DNA from: Fomitopsis serialis
Lineage: Eukaryota > Basidiomycota > Agaricomycetes > Polyporales > Fomitopsidaceae
Direction of reading: 5' to 3'
Assembly: GCF_022376445.1 (NCBI RefSeq)
Contig: NW_025955008.1
Coordinates: 205,101 to 269,100, forward strand
Length of the DNA stretch: 64,000 nt
The notes under the pieces are model-generated. The model was not told where the DNA came from and made no database searches. It saw only the letters and a list, made by a program, of their open reading frames with translations. Below are positions 11,585 to 22,964 of this stretch, in pieces. Made by a program: the position numbers and the translations under genes. The first letter of the stretch is position 1. The number at the start of each line of letters is the position of its first letter.

Positions 11585-12875
11585 CGCAGTTTGCTGCGCT
11601 GGACCCAATGGCGTCCCACTTAATGACCTGTGACGACATATCTCTCGCTTCCCCTCTTTCCAGTCTAGATTTTCTCCTGCCTTTAATCTCACTTATCGTC
11701 TTCCTTTGGCTGGCAGTATAGTGGTTTCTTCCCCCTCATACCGTTACCATCTTCATTATTTGCGCCCGAGTCCCTATTTCCCCCTCTTTTGTCGTCGTAG
11801 TCGCGCTCTCATGACAGTGGTGCATCTGATATCTGCTGTGGAAAGCTCTGCTCAATGTAATAGTAGTACAACATACATCGTCCGGGACTACCGTCGAATT
11901 GAGAAATCATTTGCTTGTGATGCAGTCGTTGCCACGCGCACCGCACTGAGTAGCTCATTGTAAAGGCTTTCTCTTACAGCTAATTTCAGAACGATAGTCA
12001 CTCTCGAACGCGCGCGACATATGATGACTAAGCGCTCCGCGCTTCGGGAGCGGCGCGCACCGTTCTTCTGCACCACTGCAACCTGCGCGAGATCTTCCAC
12101 ACACAGCGACCTGTCCAGGACCAGCCCCTCGCAACGACATACACGACACGATCCCGTGAGCAATCAGGTTGATGCGAACCAATAATTATGCAGAATGTGT
12201 CTGGTCAGCCTTGCTCTACAACACCACTGACATTCCAGTGAATCCCATGCCTTGCCAGTCGCGAGCCATGTAGAAAGAGTTCAACTATTCGGACTCTGCG
12301 AGAGTCATGGTAGCTCTACACTACTACTGTAAATGGTAGAGAGACAGGTCCATAATTCAGATTTCAGATCATATATCATCTGTTGTGTCTGCTCGCGCAA
12401 AATTGACAGGAGACGATGAACGACAGTGGTGCAGAAGAGCGGTGCGCGCCGCCTTCTTGAAGGTTGGAGCGCTTAGTCATCGTCTGTCGCGCGCGTTTGC
12501 AAGTGACTATCGTTCTGAAATTAGCTGTAAGATAAGCTTAGGTGCGCCGTGCACTGCCGACACATCCGGTAAATATTCTGCCCAAGGCTCTGCTCTGACT
12601 CAGGCTTGTCGGATGCAGTGTGCTGATGAACAACGCTGTACAATGTGAACCAAGTAAGTTACACACCTCCCGCTGCGGAAGAGTGGGGGCGGTGTTGGAG
12701 TACCCCTCTTATGATGCTCGGACTTGGCCTTGGCCGGCGCATCCCCTGGCGTATACCCTGATCTCTCTTGATACCAGCGCACGACGCAGCTTATTTATAC
12801 ACTCCTATCTTGTTCTCTGAACCACAAATTACTCTCTGCCTACCGCATACACGAACTCTGTCTACCGCGTGCACT
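11585..12875. other. Intergenic region containing an inverted repeat pair
   Basis: This 1.3-kb stretch separates the SUN and C2 genes. It contains the imperfect inverted repeat listed separately, and a TATA-like ttatttatac at 12791-12800, about 80 bases before the C2 start codon. No coding region is supported. Confidence 0.6.
11966..12537. repeat. Imperfect inverted repeat, arms of about 110-120 bp (MITE-like)
   Basis: The left arm (about 11966-12090) holds ttacagctaatttcagaac, then cgatagtcact, then gatgactaagcgctcc, ggcgcgcaccg and cttctgcaccactg. The reverse complement of the right arm (about 12424-12537) carries the same blocks in the same order with scattered differences. The arms flank about 330 bases of unrelated sequence, and no transposase ORF lies between them. 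The layout fits a degraded non-autonomous terminal-inverted-repeat element, or a local inverted duplication. I could not identify a clear target-site duplication. Confidence 0.7.
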
Positions 12876-14619
12876 ATGGAAATCGGAACACTGGTCGTTG
12901 TCGTGCTGAAGGCCCGGAACCTCCCCGACAGGCACTCGCTCTACAAGCAAGACGTCTTGTCACAGGTGGCAATAGGGGGCAGCACGAAGTCCACCAAGGT
13001 CGATGTTAAAGGCGGGCAGCACCCCGTCTGGGACGAAGAGCTTCGCTTCCCGATCTACCAGAAGACGAAGCAGGAGGACAGAACCATGGAGGTGAGCTGC
13101 TGGCGGAAGGAGCCTCGCGGCGTGGAGTGCATCGGCAAGGGTGCCGTCGATATCGAGGAGACCTTGAGGACAGGAGAGTTCGATGGTGCGTGCTCGCGAC
13201 ATTCGTCCGAAATTATGTGCAGGCTCATATATAATCGCTCACGCAGACTGGGTGAAGCTCGAGGAGAACGGCACCTACCGCGGAGAGCTCTACCTCGAGA
13301 TGACCTACTTCGCGACGGGTCCTGCGCCCCTGCAGCGGCGGAAGACGAAGATGCCCACCTCAGAACGACTTGTACGCTCTTCTCAGGCTTATTCGTACTC
13401 GAGCTTGCAGCAAAACCAATCCCCACCACAAACGCGTACATCACGCCCGTCGACATCGCCTTCGCGCAATCCTCCGGCAACGCTCACCCCCGCATATAAT
13501 GCGGGTGCACCTACCTACCTGTCACCGCCTACGTCCACACACACCTCGCCACGGACGTCGCCGCGGTCCAAGTACGATGCGCTCCCGCCAATCCCGCAGG
13601 ATCACCTTTCCCCTGCGTCCATACCCGACATTCTACGACCTGGGAACCCGAAAGGAGACATCCACTACAGCGAAAAGCCCCATCAACGAGACTCGTCGCA
13701 CTCACACAGTATTCCCAGTCATACCCCTACGCCTCCTGCTTACGGCGCATACACCGCTGTCAATGTGTCCCCTCCTCACTCTCCGCCCCGAGCCCCGGTC
13801 GCGATTCCTCCTCGCGCATCGCCGCCGGGCTCCTTCGGTGTGCCCTCCTCGCTCAGAGCTGGCCCACCTCCAGGCAGGGATGCTCGCTCGACTAGCAGCA
13901 GCCCTCCCGGGCCCGCAAGAAACATGTTCCCACCGCAAAACCCTATCCATGCGCAATACCCTGCGTCACCGCCGCTATCTCCCAGTCCGCCGCTGCCTCC
14001 TCTTCCTGGACCTCAAGAAACTCAGCCAACGCGGGGAGCACCGTACAGTTACGCTCCGCCACCTATCCCGCACAACGAGGCGCCGCCGTCTGCGCCCCAC
14101 AATTACGGTCCTCACGCATTTCATAACAACGCGCCAGCTGCCCGCACACAATCGTACGCCCAATACTACCCTCCCCAGAGCTCGCAAGCCCTACCGTCAT
14201 TCCCCGTTCCTTCATTCCCTGTCGCCGAGCGATACACTACACCGCTCCCCCTCCCAGACGAGCCTGAGGGTGTCCACACACCTACGCCCGCGCATCCTCA
14301 GCCGCACCTCAACCCCCTCGCATCGGCCGCCGCGCCCGCTAACAATCCGCGGAAGGCAGTGCTCACGCGGGGCGTGGAGCAAGAGGGTCGCGACAAGCTT
14401 CTCGCGCTGGAGCTCGAGCGGGAGGAGGAGGCGAGGCGGCGGGAGGCCGAAGAACGCGAACGCGCAGACGAAGAACTTGCGAAGAAGCTTGATATGGAGC
14501 TGAATCTCGCGGAGGAGGATTCGAGTGGACAGTCTGATCCGACGGACGGTGCGCCTGCTCAGAGTCGGGGTCACCGGACGGACTCAGGTTCTGCTGTGCA
14601 CATTCCTGGTGCATGGTGA
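12876..14619 (+). CDS. C2-domain protein with proline-rich tail (Fic1/Inn1-like ingression protein)
   Basis: Two exons (12876-13185 and 13247-14619) give about 560 residues. Residues 1-135 form one C2 domain: MEIGTLVVVVLKARNLPDRH, then GGQHPVWDEELRFPI and YRGELYLEMTYFATGP. An N-terminal C2 starting at residue 1 and followed by a long proline-rich tail is the layout of yeast Inn1 and fission yeast Fic1, which act at the contractile ring during septum formation. The tail (residues 160-480) is rich in PPxxP-type SH3 ligands. A charged helix at about 500-545 (LALELEREEEARRREAEERE) is followed by a short acidic end. A cytokinesis role is inferred from architecture. The C2 call is firm. Confidence 0.85.
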
Positions 14620-14740
14620 TGTCCAAACGCGTGGTTGAGGACCATCCTGGTGAGGCCCGTTAGTGCGTGCTGCTCAGTGGGGATTGAGAACTGACGACCT
14701 AACCTGCGCAGTATCGCAGCATTTGCGTATAGCTTCAAAT

Positions 14741-14774
14741 ATTGAGCATACGGGAGATTTACCGTATGCTCAAT
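14741..14774. terminator. 13-bp perfect hairpin between convergent genes
   Basis: attgagcatacgg (14741-14753) pairs perfectly with ccgtatgctcaat (14762-14774) across an 8-nt loop, and a T run follows. It lies 120 bases after the C2 stop and 220 bases before the 3' end of the minus-strand coiled-coil gene. A role in 3'-end formation is possible. Eukaryotic termination does not depend on such hairpins, so the type given is tentative. Confidence 0.35.
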
Positions 14775-14995
14775 TTTTGGTATCGGCGCGACGCTTTGCC
14801 TGCGCGATCTAGCACACCGTAGGTACTGCACACGTCTGGAAGATCTTGGGATTACATCACGATTATAATGTATACAGTACACCAGTCCATGTCCGTGTCG
14901 AAGCCAAACAACGAATGCCAACGTAATCAGAGTACCGTCCTTTATCTATTTGGATGTATCCAAGCGTATGCGATGAAAGAGCCGAACCTGTCTCG

Positions 14996-17900
14996 CTACT
15001 TCGTAAGTTCCCCGACATGCGTACTATATAGCATGTTGAGAAGATGATGTACTATCTTCGCCGCGATCCATGCTCTGCCATCATCGTCGTATCGCCCAAG
15101 GCGTTTCAGCACCTTTCCAACCCGGTCCCGTTCGTTGAGAGTGACCACGAGGAAGTCGGTTGACCTCGAATTGTTGATCGGAGCACCAGGCTGCTCAAAC
15201 AGGTCATCGGCGATGGCGGCGAGGTCTATCCACAGGGACCAAGTACACGCGTGACCCTTGGAAGAGAATTTGCTGGTGTTAAACGCATGCACGAGTTTGT
15301 TGTGTTCGATGATATCCTTGGATTCCTGCAGTTCATCGAGTGGCCCGTCCGTGGTTTGCTTGATTTCGCGACCTTTTGACACCAAGTCTAAGGTGCATTC
15401 CGCTAGATGCTCGATCAGCTCAATCTCTCCATTTTCTGTCGAGATGTCGACGACCTGGTTGAAAAACAATGATCAGCAATCAATCATTCTCTGCACTAGG
15501 AGAAATATCACAACCTGAGCGCATCCGGCCAATGATAGTTCACCCGAGAGTATGGCTAGACACTGCAGAACCACCGTCTCGACTCGCAAGTAGGCGAGTT
15601 TATCAAACTTCCCCCCTGCTTGAGAGAACGACTGCAGACACCCAGTAAGGTTGCTGATACGTTTGAGCACCAGGTCCATGAACTCGGCTGAGGGGTAGCA
15701 ATCCAACTCCACGTCGAAGAGTCGCCGCGGTAGAGAACCACTGGCAGGGATAAGGGAGTGGATCTGGACCAGTTCCAGGGTGCTGAAGACTAGGGCATGC
15801 AGCAGGGTCTCTGAGTCTGGCGACTTCAGACTCTGGAAACTGCCCGAGCTTCTGCGCCTCTGACGTGTTAGTCCTAGCTCTCCATGCCAGTGACGAGCTT
15901 GTCCCCTGAGGTGGATGACCTTGTCGACAAGAGATCTAAGGTCGCTTTCAGGGAATTGACCCGGAATTGAACGGCATTCGAACTCCATAGTGTCCTGCAT
16001 GAGCCAGACTAGGGTTTGACGTGCCTGAGAAACGTCGGAATCGACTTGATGGTCGTCTGTGTAAAAATGTGGCCGAGGACGGACATTGGTCTTCATGCTC
16101 TCCTGTAAAGCTCCGAGACGTTCACCGAGACCAATGGACGTAATGTGGTATGAGTGAGACGTGGTGACTACGGGGTCCTCGACTATGGCCCTTGACCGTT
16201 CGAGGGTGACAGTCTCGGAACTTGGACACCACCAAATCAGTTATTGCAACATCAATTTGATAGTGCGACGTACTGTGGTATGCCTGGTTGCTCAATTTCG
16301 CATACTTCAGTGCAAACCAGCTCGGGCCTCACGAGTTCATCGTCTTGATGCTCGGGCAGTGTGTTGGGACGCTCACGAGGGATCAATTGCATCTCCTGGT
16401 GGGACTCTTTGGGGCCAGCGGTCGGCATAGTGCGCACCTCGCTCTCGAAGAACGTGATACTCTCCTCCACACGAGACCCCTCAGTGTCAATAAGCGGGCA
16501 TCCGAGAGTGACGCCTTCCACACCCGACACGGTCCGTATCAGGGACTCGAGAGCCGCAATCCGGCCTTCTATCTTGTCAGCGGACTCCTGAGTCGTCTTG
16601 ACCTTGGCCTCAATGCGCTCGAGCGATCGATGGAGGGTGGTAAGCTCTTCAGCAGCTGGGACCGACTGCATCCGGGTCTCGAGGGTAACGACTTTGCTCT
16701 CGAGCTTGTTCTGGCTGTTCGTGAATGTCTCACGGAAGCTGACCAACTCCTTGTTGACGTCCTGGACAGACTGCATTCGGGCTTCAACAGACGCGACTTG
16801 TTCCTCGAAGCGGTCCCAGTGTGTCTTTACGTTGGCCTTGACAGCCTCAAGCGACTCACGGAGGTCGTTCCTGAGTTCGCTCGCAGCATCCAGAGCAGAC
16901 AGCGCCAGGTCTTCAGGAGACAGAATCCTGTCATCGAAGGATTCTTGCTCTTCCTCGATGTGCGCCAGCCGTTGGTAGACATTGTATAAGCCACCATCGA
17001 CACGGGCCATCTGGATATCGAGAAGCTCAATCTTGTCTTTGGCTTTACTGAGCGACTGACAGAGGCTGGTCACCTCCTCCTCGATGTCTGGAATGGACCG
17101 CGCGTGGGTGTCGACAGACATGATGGTGCCCCAAAGGAATCGTTCGACATCTTCCAGTGAACGACGAAGAAGGTCCACCTCCTGCTCGACACCTGGGATG
17201 GACCGCGCATAGATCTCGACAAGGGCGATCTTGTCGGAGAGTGATTGTTCAACGTCTTTTAGAAGGTTGACACCCGGGACAGTCTTGACAGGCACAATCT
17301 TGTCCAAGAGGGACCTCTTGACGTCTTTGAGCAGCTGTCGAATGTCAACTACTTCCTTCTTGACATCTAGGGCAGACCGCACGTAGATTTCGGCAAGTGC
17401 TATCCTGGTTTCGAGGGGTCCACAGGCCTCCTTGATGTGCGTCTTGATTTCCTCGAGCGGCTGCTGTTCGATAGGGTCCCGGTGACGAAGAAGTGGTACG
17501 GAGCGCGCCTGGGACTCGAGAAGCTGCAATCGTTCCATAACAGTCTCTGGGATGGAGGGGTTGCACTCTCCGACGGACTGACGAAGGTCGGCGAGTTCAA
17601 CCTCGATCTTCTGCATCGAACTAGTCTCGACCGGCGAGGCTACAGGGATAGGAGCGACGTCCAGAACGAGTTCCTTGTTGACTTTTGTCATCGCTTTGTA
17701 GTCGGCCAGCTCAGCCCTGAGGCGCGTTGATTCTGCGCTTTCTGCATTGACCAAAGACTGTATGCGCAGGTAGCAGACGTCTAAGTCGGCATATATCGCA
17801 TCACAATAGGCATCGCAACGTACCGTGAGATCCTCGACCTTCTTGGTCAGGTCGGTGTACTGCTGTGCAGTCGTTTCCGTGTGCCTAGAGAGCTCCGATA

Positions 17901-18114
17901 GAACGTGTTTATGTTCTTCAGCCAAGTCCCTTAACTCCGTCTTGAGCGTGTTGTTGGCAGCGGCGTTCATGACGAGTGCACCAATCGCGAACACAGACAT
18001 AGTGTCTATTACCAGCCCCCCGATAGCACCAAGCTGTCGAAGTATCCACCACCAGACCACAAGTCCGCCGGGCAACACAGTATGAAGCATAATGGGATGT
18101 AGCCGCAGAACCAT
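14996..18114 (-). CDS. Two-TM coiled-coil protein, cassette copy 1
   Basis: Three exons (about 16274-18114, 15512-16220, 14996-15454) give about 1,000 residues. The start is the only ATG before the hydrophobic N-terminus (MVLRLHPIM...); the reading frame runs further upstream only through minisatellite DNA without another Met. Two hydrophobic segments lie near residues 8-25 and 30-55, followed by about 550 residues of coiled coil. The coil holds a recurring segment of about 40-50 residues, with variants such as ARSIPDIEEEVTSLCQSL, ARSIPGVEQEVDLLRRSL and MQSVPAAEELTTLHRSL. The C-terminal 350 residues form a helical domain shared with the gene at 49417, including GHACTWSLWIDLAAIADDL against GYACAWASWMDLGVVAYDL. 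I recognise no known family. A membrane anchor or scaffold is the simplest reading. Confidence 0.8.
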
Positions 18115-18462
18115 GATCAATGAGAAGACGAGGTACACAAGGGCAGAGTAGTGATCCAAGATCTGGAGGGACCAGAGTTGGCAGCCGTAACAAGGTTTGC
18201 GAGCTTGAAGTTCGCTATAGCCAGGACTGAGACAGAGTTGAAAGCCTTCGAGTCCCCGAGGAGCGAACAAAACAGGAAGCAACGCCTGACAGTAGACAGT
18301 GCCGAGCCTGGATTGGGAGGCCTGAGTGAGGGTAAAGTCTGAGGACACGAAGGAGATGAGAGAATACGGTCGATATGCGGGTCCGACGAGCAACTGACAC
18401 GACGACGACGACGACGACGAGGGGATTATGATCGATGATCGATGAAACGTCGGACTCGGAGG

Positions 18463-18596
18463 ACGTTCTACGTTCAACGTTCTACGTTCAATGTGTTCTA
18501 CGTTCAATGTGTTCAACGTTCTACGTTCAATGTGTTCTACGTTCTACGTTCAATGTGTTCTACGTTCTACGTTCAATGTGTTCTACGTTCAACGCT
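18463..18596. repeat. Minisatellite of TTCTACGTTCAATGTG-like units
   Basis: Short units mixing acgttctacgttcaa and ttcaatgtgttctacg are repeated about ten times over 134 bases. A (CGA)n run precedes it at about 18398-18420. The tract lies 350-480 bases upstream of the coiled-coil start codon at 18114, probably within its promoter. Confidence 0.85.
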
Positions 18597-19867
18597 GGCA
18601 GGTTCAAACGTTCAAGCTTTCAAGTGGCAATGCCGCTGCCAGTGGTTAGCCGCTGCAGGTCGGAGTGTCAGTGTCTCTCAGTGCAACTTTTCCAACTTTT
18701 CCCTTGCATGGCTCGTCAGACAAACCCCAATACCAGCTCACTGAGAGTTCTAGCGGGGCCCGCAGATGTCACTTCAGCCCAGTCCGTATCTACCTATACT
18801 AAGGGCCGGCGCTTGCCTACGAGAGGCTAGTAGGACACGTTCTCGTTCTTCAGCGCTTCAGCTTCAGGTGCCAGTGGCCATATTGTGCTCATGCCGCAGT
18901 ACTAATCGTATAGCAAGTATGGCATGTAAGGCCTCAAGGCCTCAGCCCCGTAATAAGTGACTTGACACAAAAACTCGCTCTTACCATGGCCAATGAAAGA
19001 GTCGCGCGGTGCACACGCCTCGACAGGATCAAATTGTATCATTCATTTCGTGAATAACTATACATGCCATGCTGGAGGAAAAGAACAGACCAACTTCACC
19101 AATAGTCACTCGTACTATTGTACAAGTACCAAGTGACTGCCCCCGGACGGTAACGAGAAGCGTGTCTACGTGCAGAGATTGACATTGGTCTGCACATGTC
19201 AACCATATCATGCTCCGTGTGTATTGCGTCCATTCGTGCTCTTCGACGGCTCCGCACATCCAACCCTAAACAGCGCACTAGCTCCGCGCAACCTCTTGAA
19301 GGTCCGAGTTGCAACCGCTTTGCGCTCTTTAGACTTGATTTTGCCGATGTATCCGCACTGGGAACACTCCTTGGTTAGACGAAGAATTTGTGCAACTGAA
19401 GGGACTGACCGTCAAAGTGTCGTGCACGAGCTAGGTAGTCCAGAGATAACGATGACAGCGGAGAATTGAAAGGCCTTTTGAGATGGAGCCATCAAAGCCA
19501 CTTCCACTGCCGTCCACCCTAGACATCAACGAGAACATGAGCTCTGTGCGCATCAAACTATCAGAATGGAGCTTACTCGACAAAAGGCGACAGCGACTCA
19601 GAGAAAACCTCTCTGTGTCGCAGCGCAGAGGATCCGACCGATGGCAAACCCGGGCTCAGCCAAGCCGGGTGCGCGCAGATTGACTGGTCAGATCCTAGAA
19701 AGACTGCAATACCCTGCAGAGAGCAGTCAGAAAATGCGCGAGGCAGAGATTCGACCTAGGCCTCACCAAAGACAATACGATCTTAGTAAACATCACCTCT
19801 CATTCGTCCAGCTACGGGTCTTGACTTGTGATTGGCCCAGTCGCTCTCTCGTCCTCCCCGTCGAGAC
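18597..19867. other. Gap between coiled-coil and RING genes
   Basis: About 1.27 kb with no supported gene. The part near 19640-19860 is similar to 24260-24370 (aacccgggc..gcgcga.ttgactgg.cag, then ctctc.ttcgtccag), so it belongs to the duplicated unit described below. Confidence 0.5.
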
Positions 19868-21375
19868 CTACACATCGAAGGCCGGAGGGGCGCGCACCTC
19901 CGCTGTCGCATGGGCCAGGCGGTCAAAAGACAACGCAAGCCGCTCGAGACACTGTATGACTCTGTCTTGCCGAGCTATGTCGTCCGAGCTAATGCCGATA
20001 TGTTGTTGCATCATCGCCAAGAGCTCTTCGAAACGCTTGTCGCAGGCCTCGGAAGGATGGAAAGGAGTGTCGTGTTGGTGCTGTCGGTCGCCGAAGATAC
20101 GATCAGAACGTTGCCCGCTCAGGAACCAGTCAGATTCTTGAGGAACTCGTGCCGTTTCAGCCCAAAGCGCCGCAAGTGTGCCAAAGAACGCCGGGAGACG
20201 AGGGAAGAACCACATCGTGAGTCGCCAGAGGAAAGTCGTAAGTCGGCAGAAGAACGTCGTGAGCCGGCGAACGAGCATCACGAAATGGTGGCTGCACGAC
20301 ATGAGTAGACCGAAGAACGCAACGAGTCCATCGAAGAGTGCCCAGAGCCATGCCGAGACGAATGAAGCTGTCGCCTCCAGAAGAAACATGACTGGGGCAG
20401 AACGCCGGCGCTCGCAGATGGCACGGAGGTCGTCGGGGAACCAGTAACGGCACATAGGGCAGGAACCACGCTGGTACCGTTCGCGTCAGCTGCGATCACA
20501 CCAACAAGACGGCATGAGACTCACCCCGATGTGCATCCACTCGCTGATGCTACCCGACAGCAGAGTCAGAGAGCTGACGACGCGGTAGACACGACCTGGA
20601 TGCTCACCATGCCTTGCAGAATACGTGCCCACACTGGGGAAGTTTGACAATTGCGCGCGCTTCGTTGCGAATCTCTTGCAGCGACTGACAACAGATCGCG
20701 CAGTCGTCCTCATGAGGCACAGAGCGTGGCCTTAGGACTGGCAGTGCCGCAACAAGGTCATCGAGAGTCCACCGCTGTTATCCCACTCAGCAAAAGGAAA
20801 CACTGGGAGAAAGACAGACACACCATCACAGAGTCCATGGATGCTACAGGATATTCCCTGGTATCCATGACTGCCTCCACAGCAGGCCAGATGACGTATC
20901 TTTCGAGGATCCAGGTCGCAAGCATCGCGGTGGTGATGTCTGTGGCCGTGGCTTGACCGCAGAGGACAAGGCAATGCGCAGGCACGGCGACGAGCCCCCC
21001 GGCGAGGGTATATCGACACACCAGACCCAAAGTACGCTGCCACTCACTTGCCAGGTTGCTGACTCGAAGGACGACATCCCCATCTTGGCTTCGGTAGGCC
21101 CAGGCAGCATGCACAAGGCAGAAGGCGATGTCCCAGACGAAGGACATCCACATCAAAGCGTTCGGTCCGTGAAGTTCTGGGGCCAAGACGTGCTTGAGCG
21201 GGACTGTGTAGGTCGGATCTAGGCAGAGGCGGCGTAGGTCCACTAGTCCGAGGAGGTGCGCAGCGCTGACAGCATAGATGCGATATAGTGCGAGTATGAG
21301 AAGGAATCGGTAGAAGTATGTGAGGCGACGGTGTAAGGCCCGCAAGGGCGCTGCTAAGGCCTCGAGGATAAGCAT
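19868..21375 (-). CDS. Multi-TM RING-finger protein (putative E3 ubiquitin ligase), cassette copy 1
   Basis: RING fingers bind E2 enzymes and drive ubiquitin transfer. The start is the ATG of MLILEALAAPLRALHRR (21375); the open frame further upstream has no ATG. Exon 1 encodes about 170 residues with 3-4 hydrophobic segments (RFLLILALYRIYAVSAAHLL, LMWMSFVWDIAFCLVHAAW, YTLAGGLVAVPAHCLVL, AMLATWILERYVIW). Exon 2 (20608-20737) has EDDCAICCQSLQE and LPQCGHVFCKAC. A 25-nt exon (20525-20549) adds ISEWMHIG. Exon 4 (19868-20470) starts RGSCPMCRYWFPDD, then has another hydrophobic stretch and a helical tail. The set C-x2-C, CGH, FC-x2-C, C-x2-C is a complete C3HC4-type RING. The exon 1 donor is uncertain. 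The RING exon phases match the genes at 42868 and 46772. Confidence 0.8.
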
Positions 21376-22261
21376 ATCGAATACTGTGAAGACGACTTCA
21401 GTTCGCAAGGGCGGGGTAGTGGTGGTAGAAGTGGAAGCGGGCGGGAGAGAGAAGACAGTCCAACTCACCTGTTATATGTACGCCGAGGGAGGCTGACGCT
21501 GTCTGGCACTCCCCCGCCAATTCTTTAGCCTCAGCGGCGTACATACCCGCCGCTGCCATGATCGCTGTGAAGGCGGACAGTCATTGTCAGCCTTAAAAAC
21601 AATCATGGCAGCGGACGGTGGCTAGTCGACGCTGGCCCAGACACCGCCACTGCCGCCGCTCAGCGTGCGGGACGCTGCTAACTTACGGTACGCTGAGCGA
21701 TCATTCAAGCGCACTCAGTCTGTTCCTCATACTTACTGCATCTTGCAATTGGTGCAGATAAATGTCTTGAGACGCTCGTTGGTAGAGCACGGTCATCCAT
21801 CAAGTCGTTATGGCTGCGTCTGCGCTGCTACGTCACGGTAATCTACCAGCGCGAACTGAGATCTTGAGAACTCGCAGGGTCCACTTTTCCAGCTGTCCGG
21901 TACGTTTACCGTGCACGACCTTTCTTCGGTGAAAGATGAATCCGACCAATCGTCTTAATATCCTAGCAATGTTCTTATTACATGACTTCGATGCAAAATC
22001 GGAACCTCCACAATACTAGTCCTCATACTTGAAAGTGTCTATCAGAGTCAGATCGTCCATAGTATGTGTGTTGAGGGGCGCGTGTGGATGTGAGCGTAGT
22101 AGTGTGTCGTATGTAGTTGGCTACACCGGTCTCAAGGCTCAGCTAATCAGCGAATATACCAAGCGCATCATGTCGGACTCACCCATGGGAAGCTTTCCCC
22201 AGTCAAACTTGCCTGCCTCTCGGGCACCACTTCCTGCGATGAGACCTCCGCAATGTTCGCC
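21376..22261. other. Gap between RING gene and small-TM gene
   Basis: About 890 bases containing the RING promoter. A short inverted repeat of ccgctgccatgat lies at about 21553-21566, with its partner at about 21602-21615. No coding region is supported. Confidence 0.5.
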
Positions 22262-22958
22262 TTAGCACGGATCCAGCTCAAGCTGTAGGCTCGACTGTGG
22301 CTGGGCTTGCGGTGGCTGGGAGGGCTGAGGCTGCGATCCTGATCGCGATGGCTCCCGTCGCCGCGACGGGCCTGGCGAAGGGGATTGCGGTTCCGTGTCC
22401 TCTGTTCCCCGAGGCTGGGGTTCCCGCAGCTGCCCACCTTGCGGCGCTGGCCGATCTGCTGTTGCGCGGAGGACAAGGACTATTATCACGATGGCTGAGC
22501 CGACGGCGCCGATGGCCCGGGCGAATTCGCCTGCCGACACTGGCATGCGGAGCGGCCACTGGTAGCCTACTCGCTCGGGGCCCAACTCTGCCTCGGCATC
22601 TAGGTGCATGTCGCGGTCGAATTGGGGGAGAGCCGAGTATTGTTGGTCCACCAGGAAGCCCGAGGGATACACGACCGACGAGTTCGGCGCCGGGTTCTCA
22701 GCGGCAGTTGTATCATCCGTTGGCGAGGGGAAGATGTTGTAGGTGACCGACGTCATCTCGATGAGCATTATAGGCGCACTGAGAAGGAATCATATTTGGT
22801 CAACGCATCAAAGTGGAAAAAAAGTCAAGCACGTACTCCCGTTCCAACGATCGTTGCATCTGTTCTCTCAGCATCCTATTCTGCTCCAAGGTCAAGTGGG
22901 CTACGAACGAGCCGATCGAGCCGAGGAGAAACGCGAGCACCCAGCCCAAGATCAGCAT
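22262..22958 (-). CDS. Small two-TM protein, cassette copy 1
   Basis: Two exons (22837-22958 and 22262-22778, phase-2 intron of 58 nt with donor gtacgt) give about 212 residues. The start is the ATG of MLILGWVLAFLLGSIG, which is TM1 (residues 2-20). A helix follows (EQNRMLREQMQRSLERE), then a loop of about 75 residues, TM2 (AIGAVGSAIVIIVLVLR) and a disordered Pro/Gln/Arg-rich tail. The gene at 45452 and the decayed copy at 26049 share the exon layout, intron phase, TM positions and the Leu/Gln-rich helix just before the intron. No known family is recognised. The gene lies directly upstream of the RING gene on the same strand. Confidence 0.75.
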
Positions 22959-22964
22959 GGTTGC

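Noticed and set aside
13370..14503. 377-residue plus-strand frame overlapping the C2 gene
   Set aside because: It is a +1 shadow of the proline-rich tail and has no domain.
18115..18516. Upstream extension of the coiled-coil gene to 18516
   Set aside because: The extension starts inside the minisatellite and its translation has no coding pattern. The first ATG next to the TM segment is at 18114.
19483..20447. Plus-strand frames of 150-190 residues over the RING gene
   Set aside because: They are antisense to the last RING exon, whose frame is supported by zinc ligands and paralogy.
22029..22265. Plus-strand open frame upstream of the RING gene
   Set aside because: Short, with no domain and no counterpart at the other cassette.
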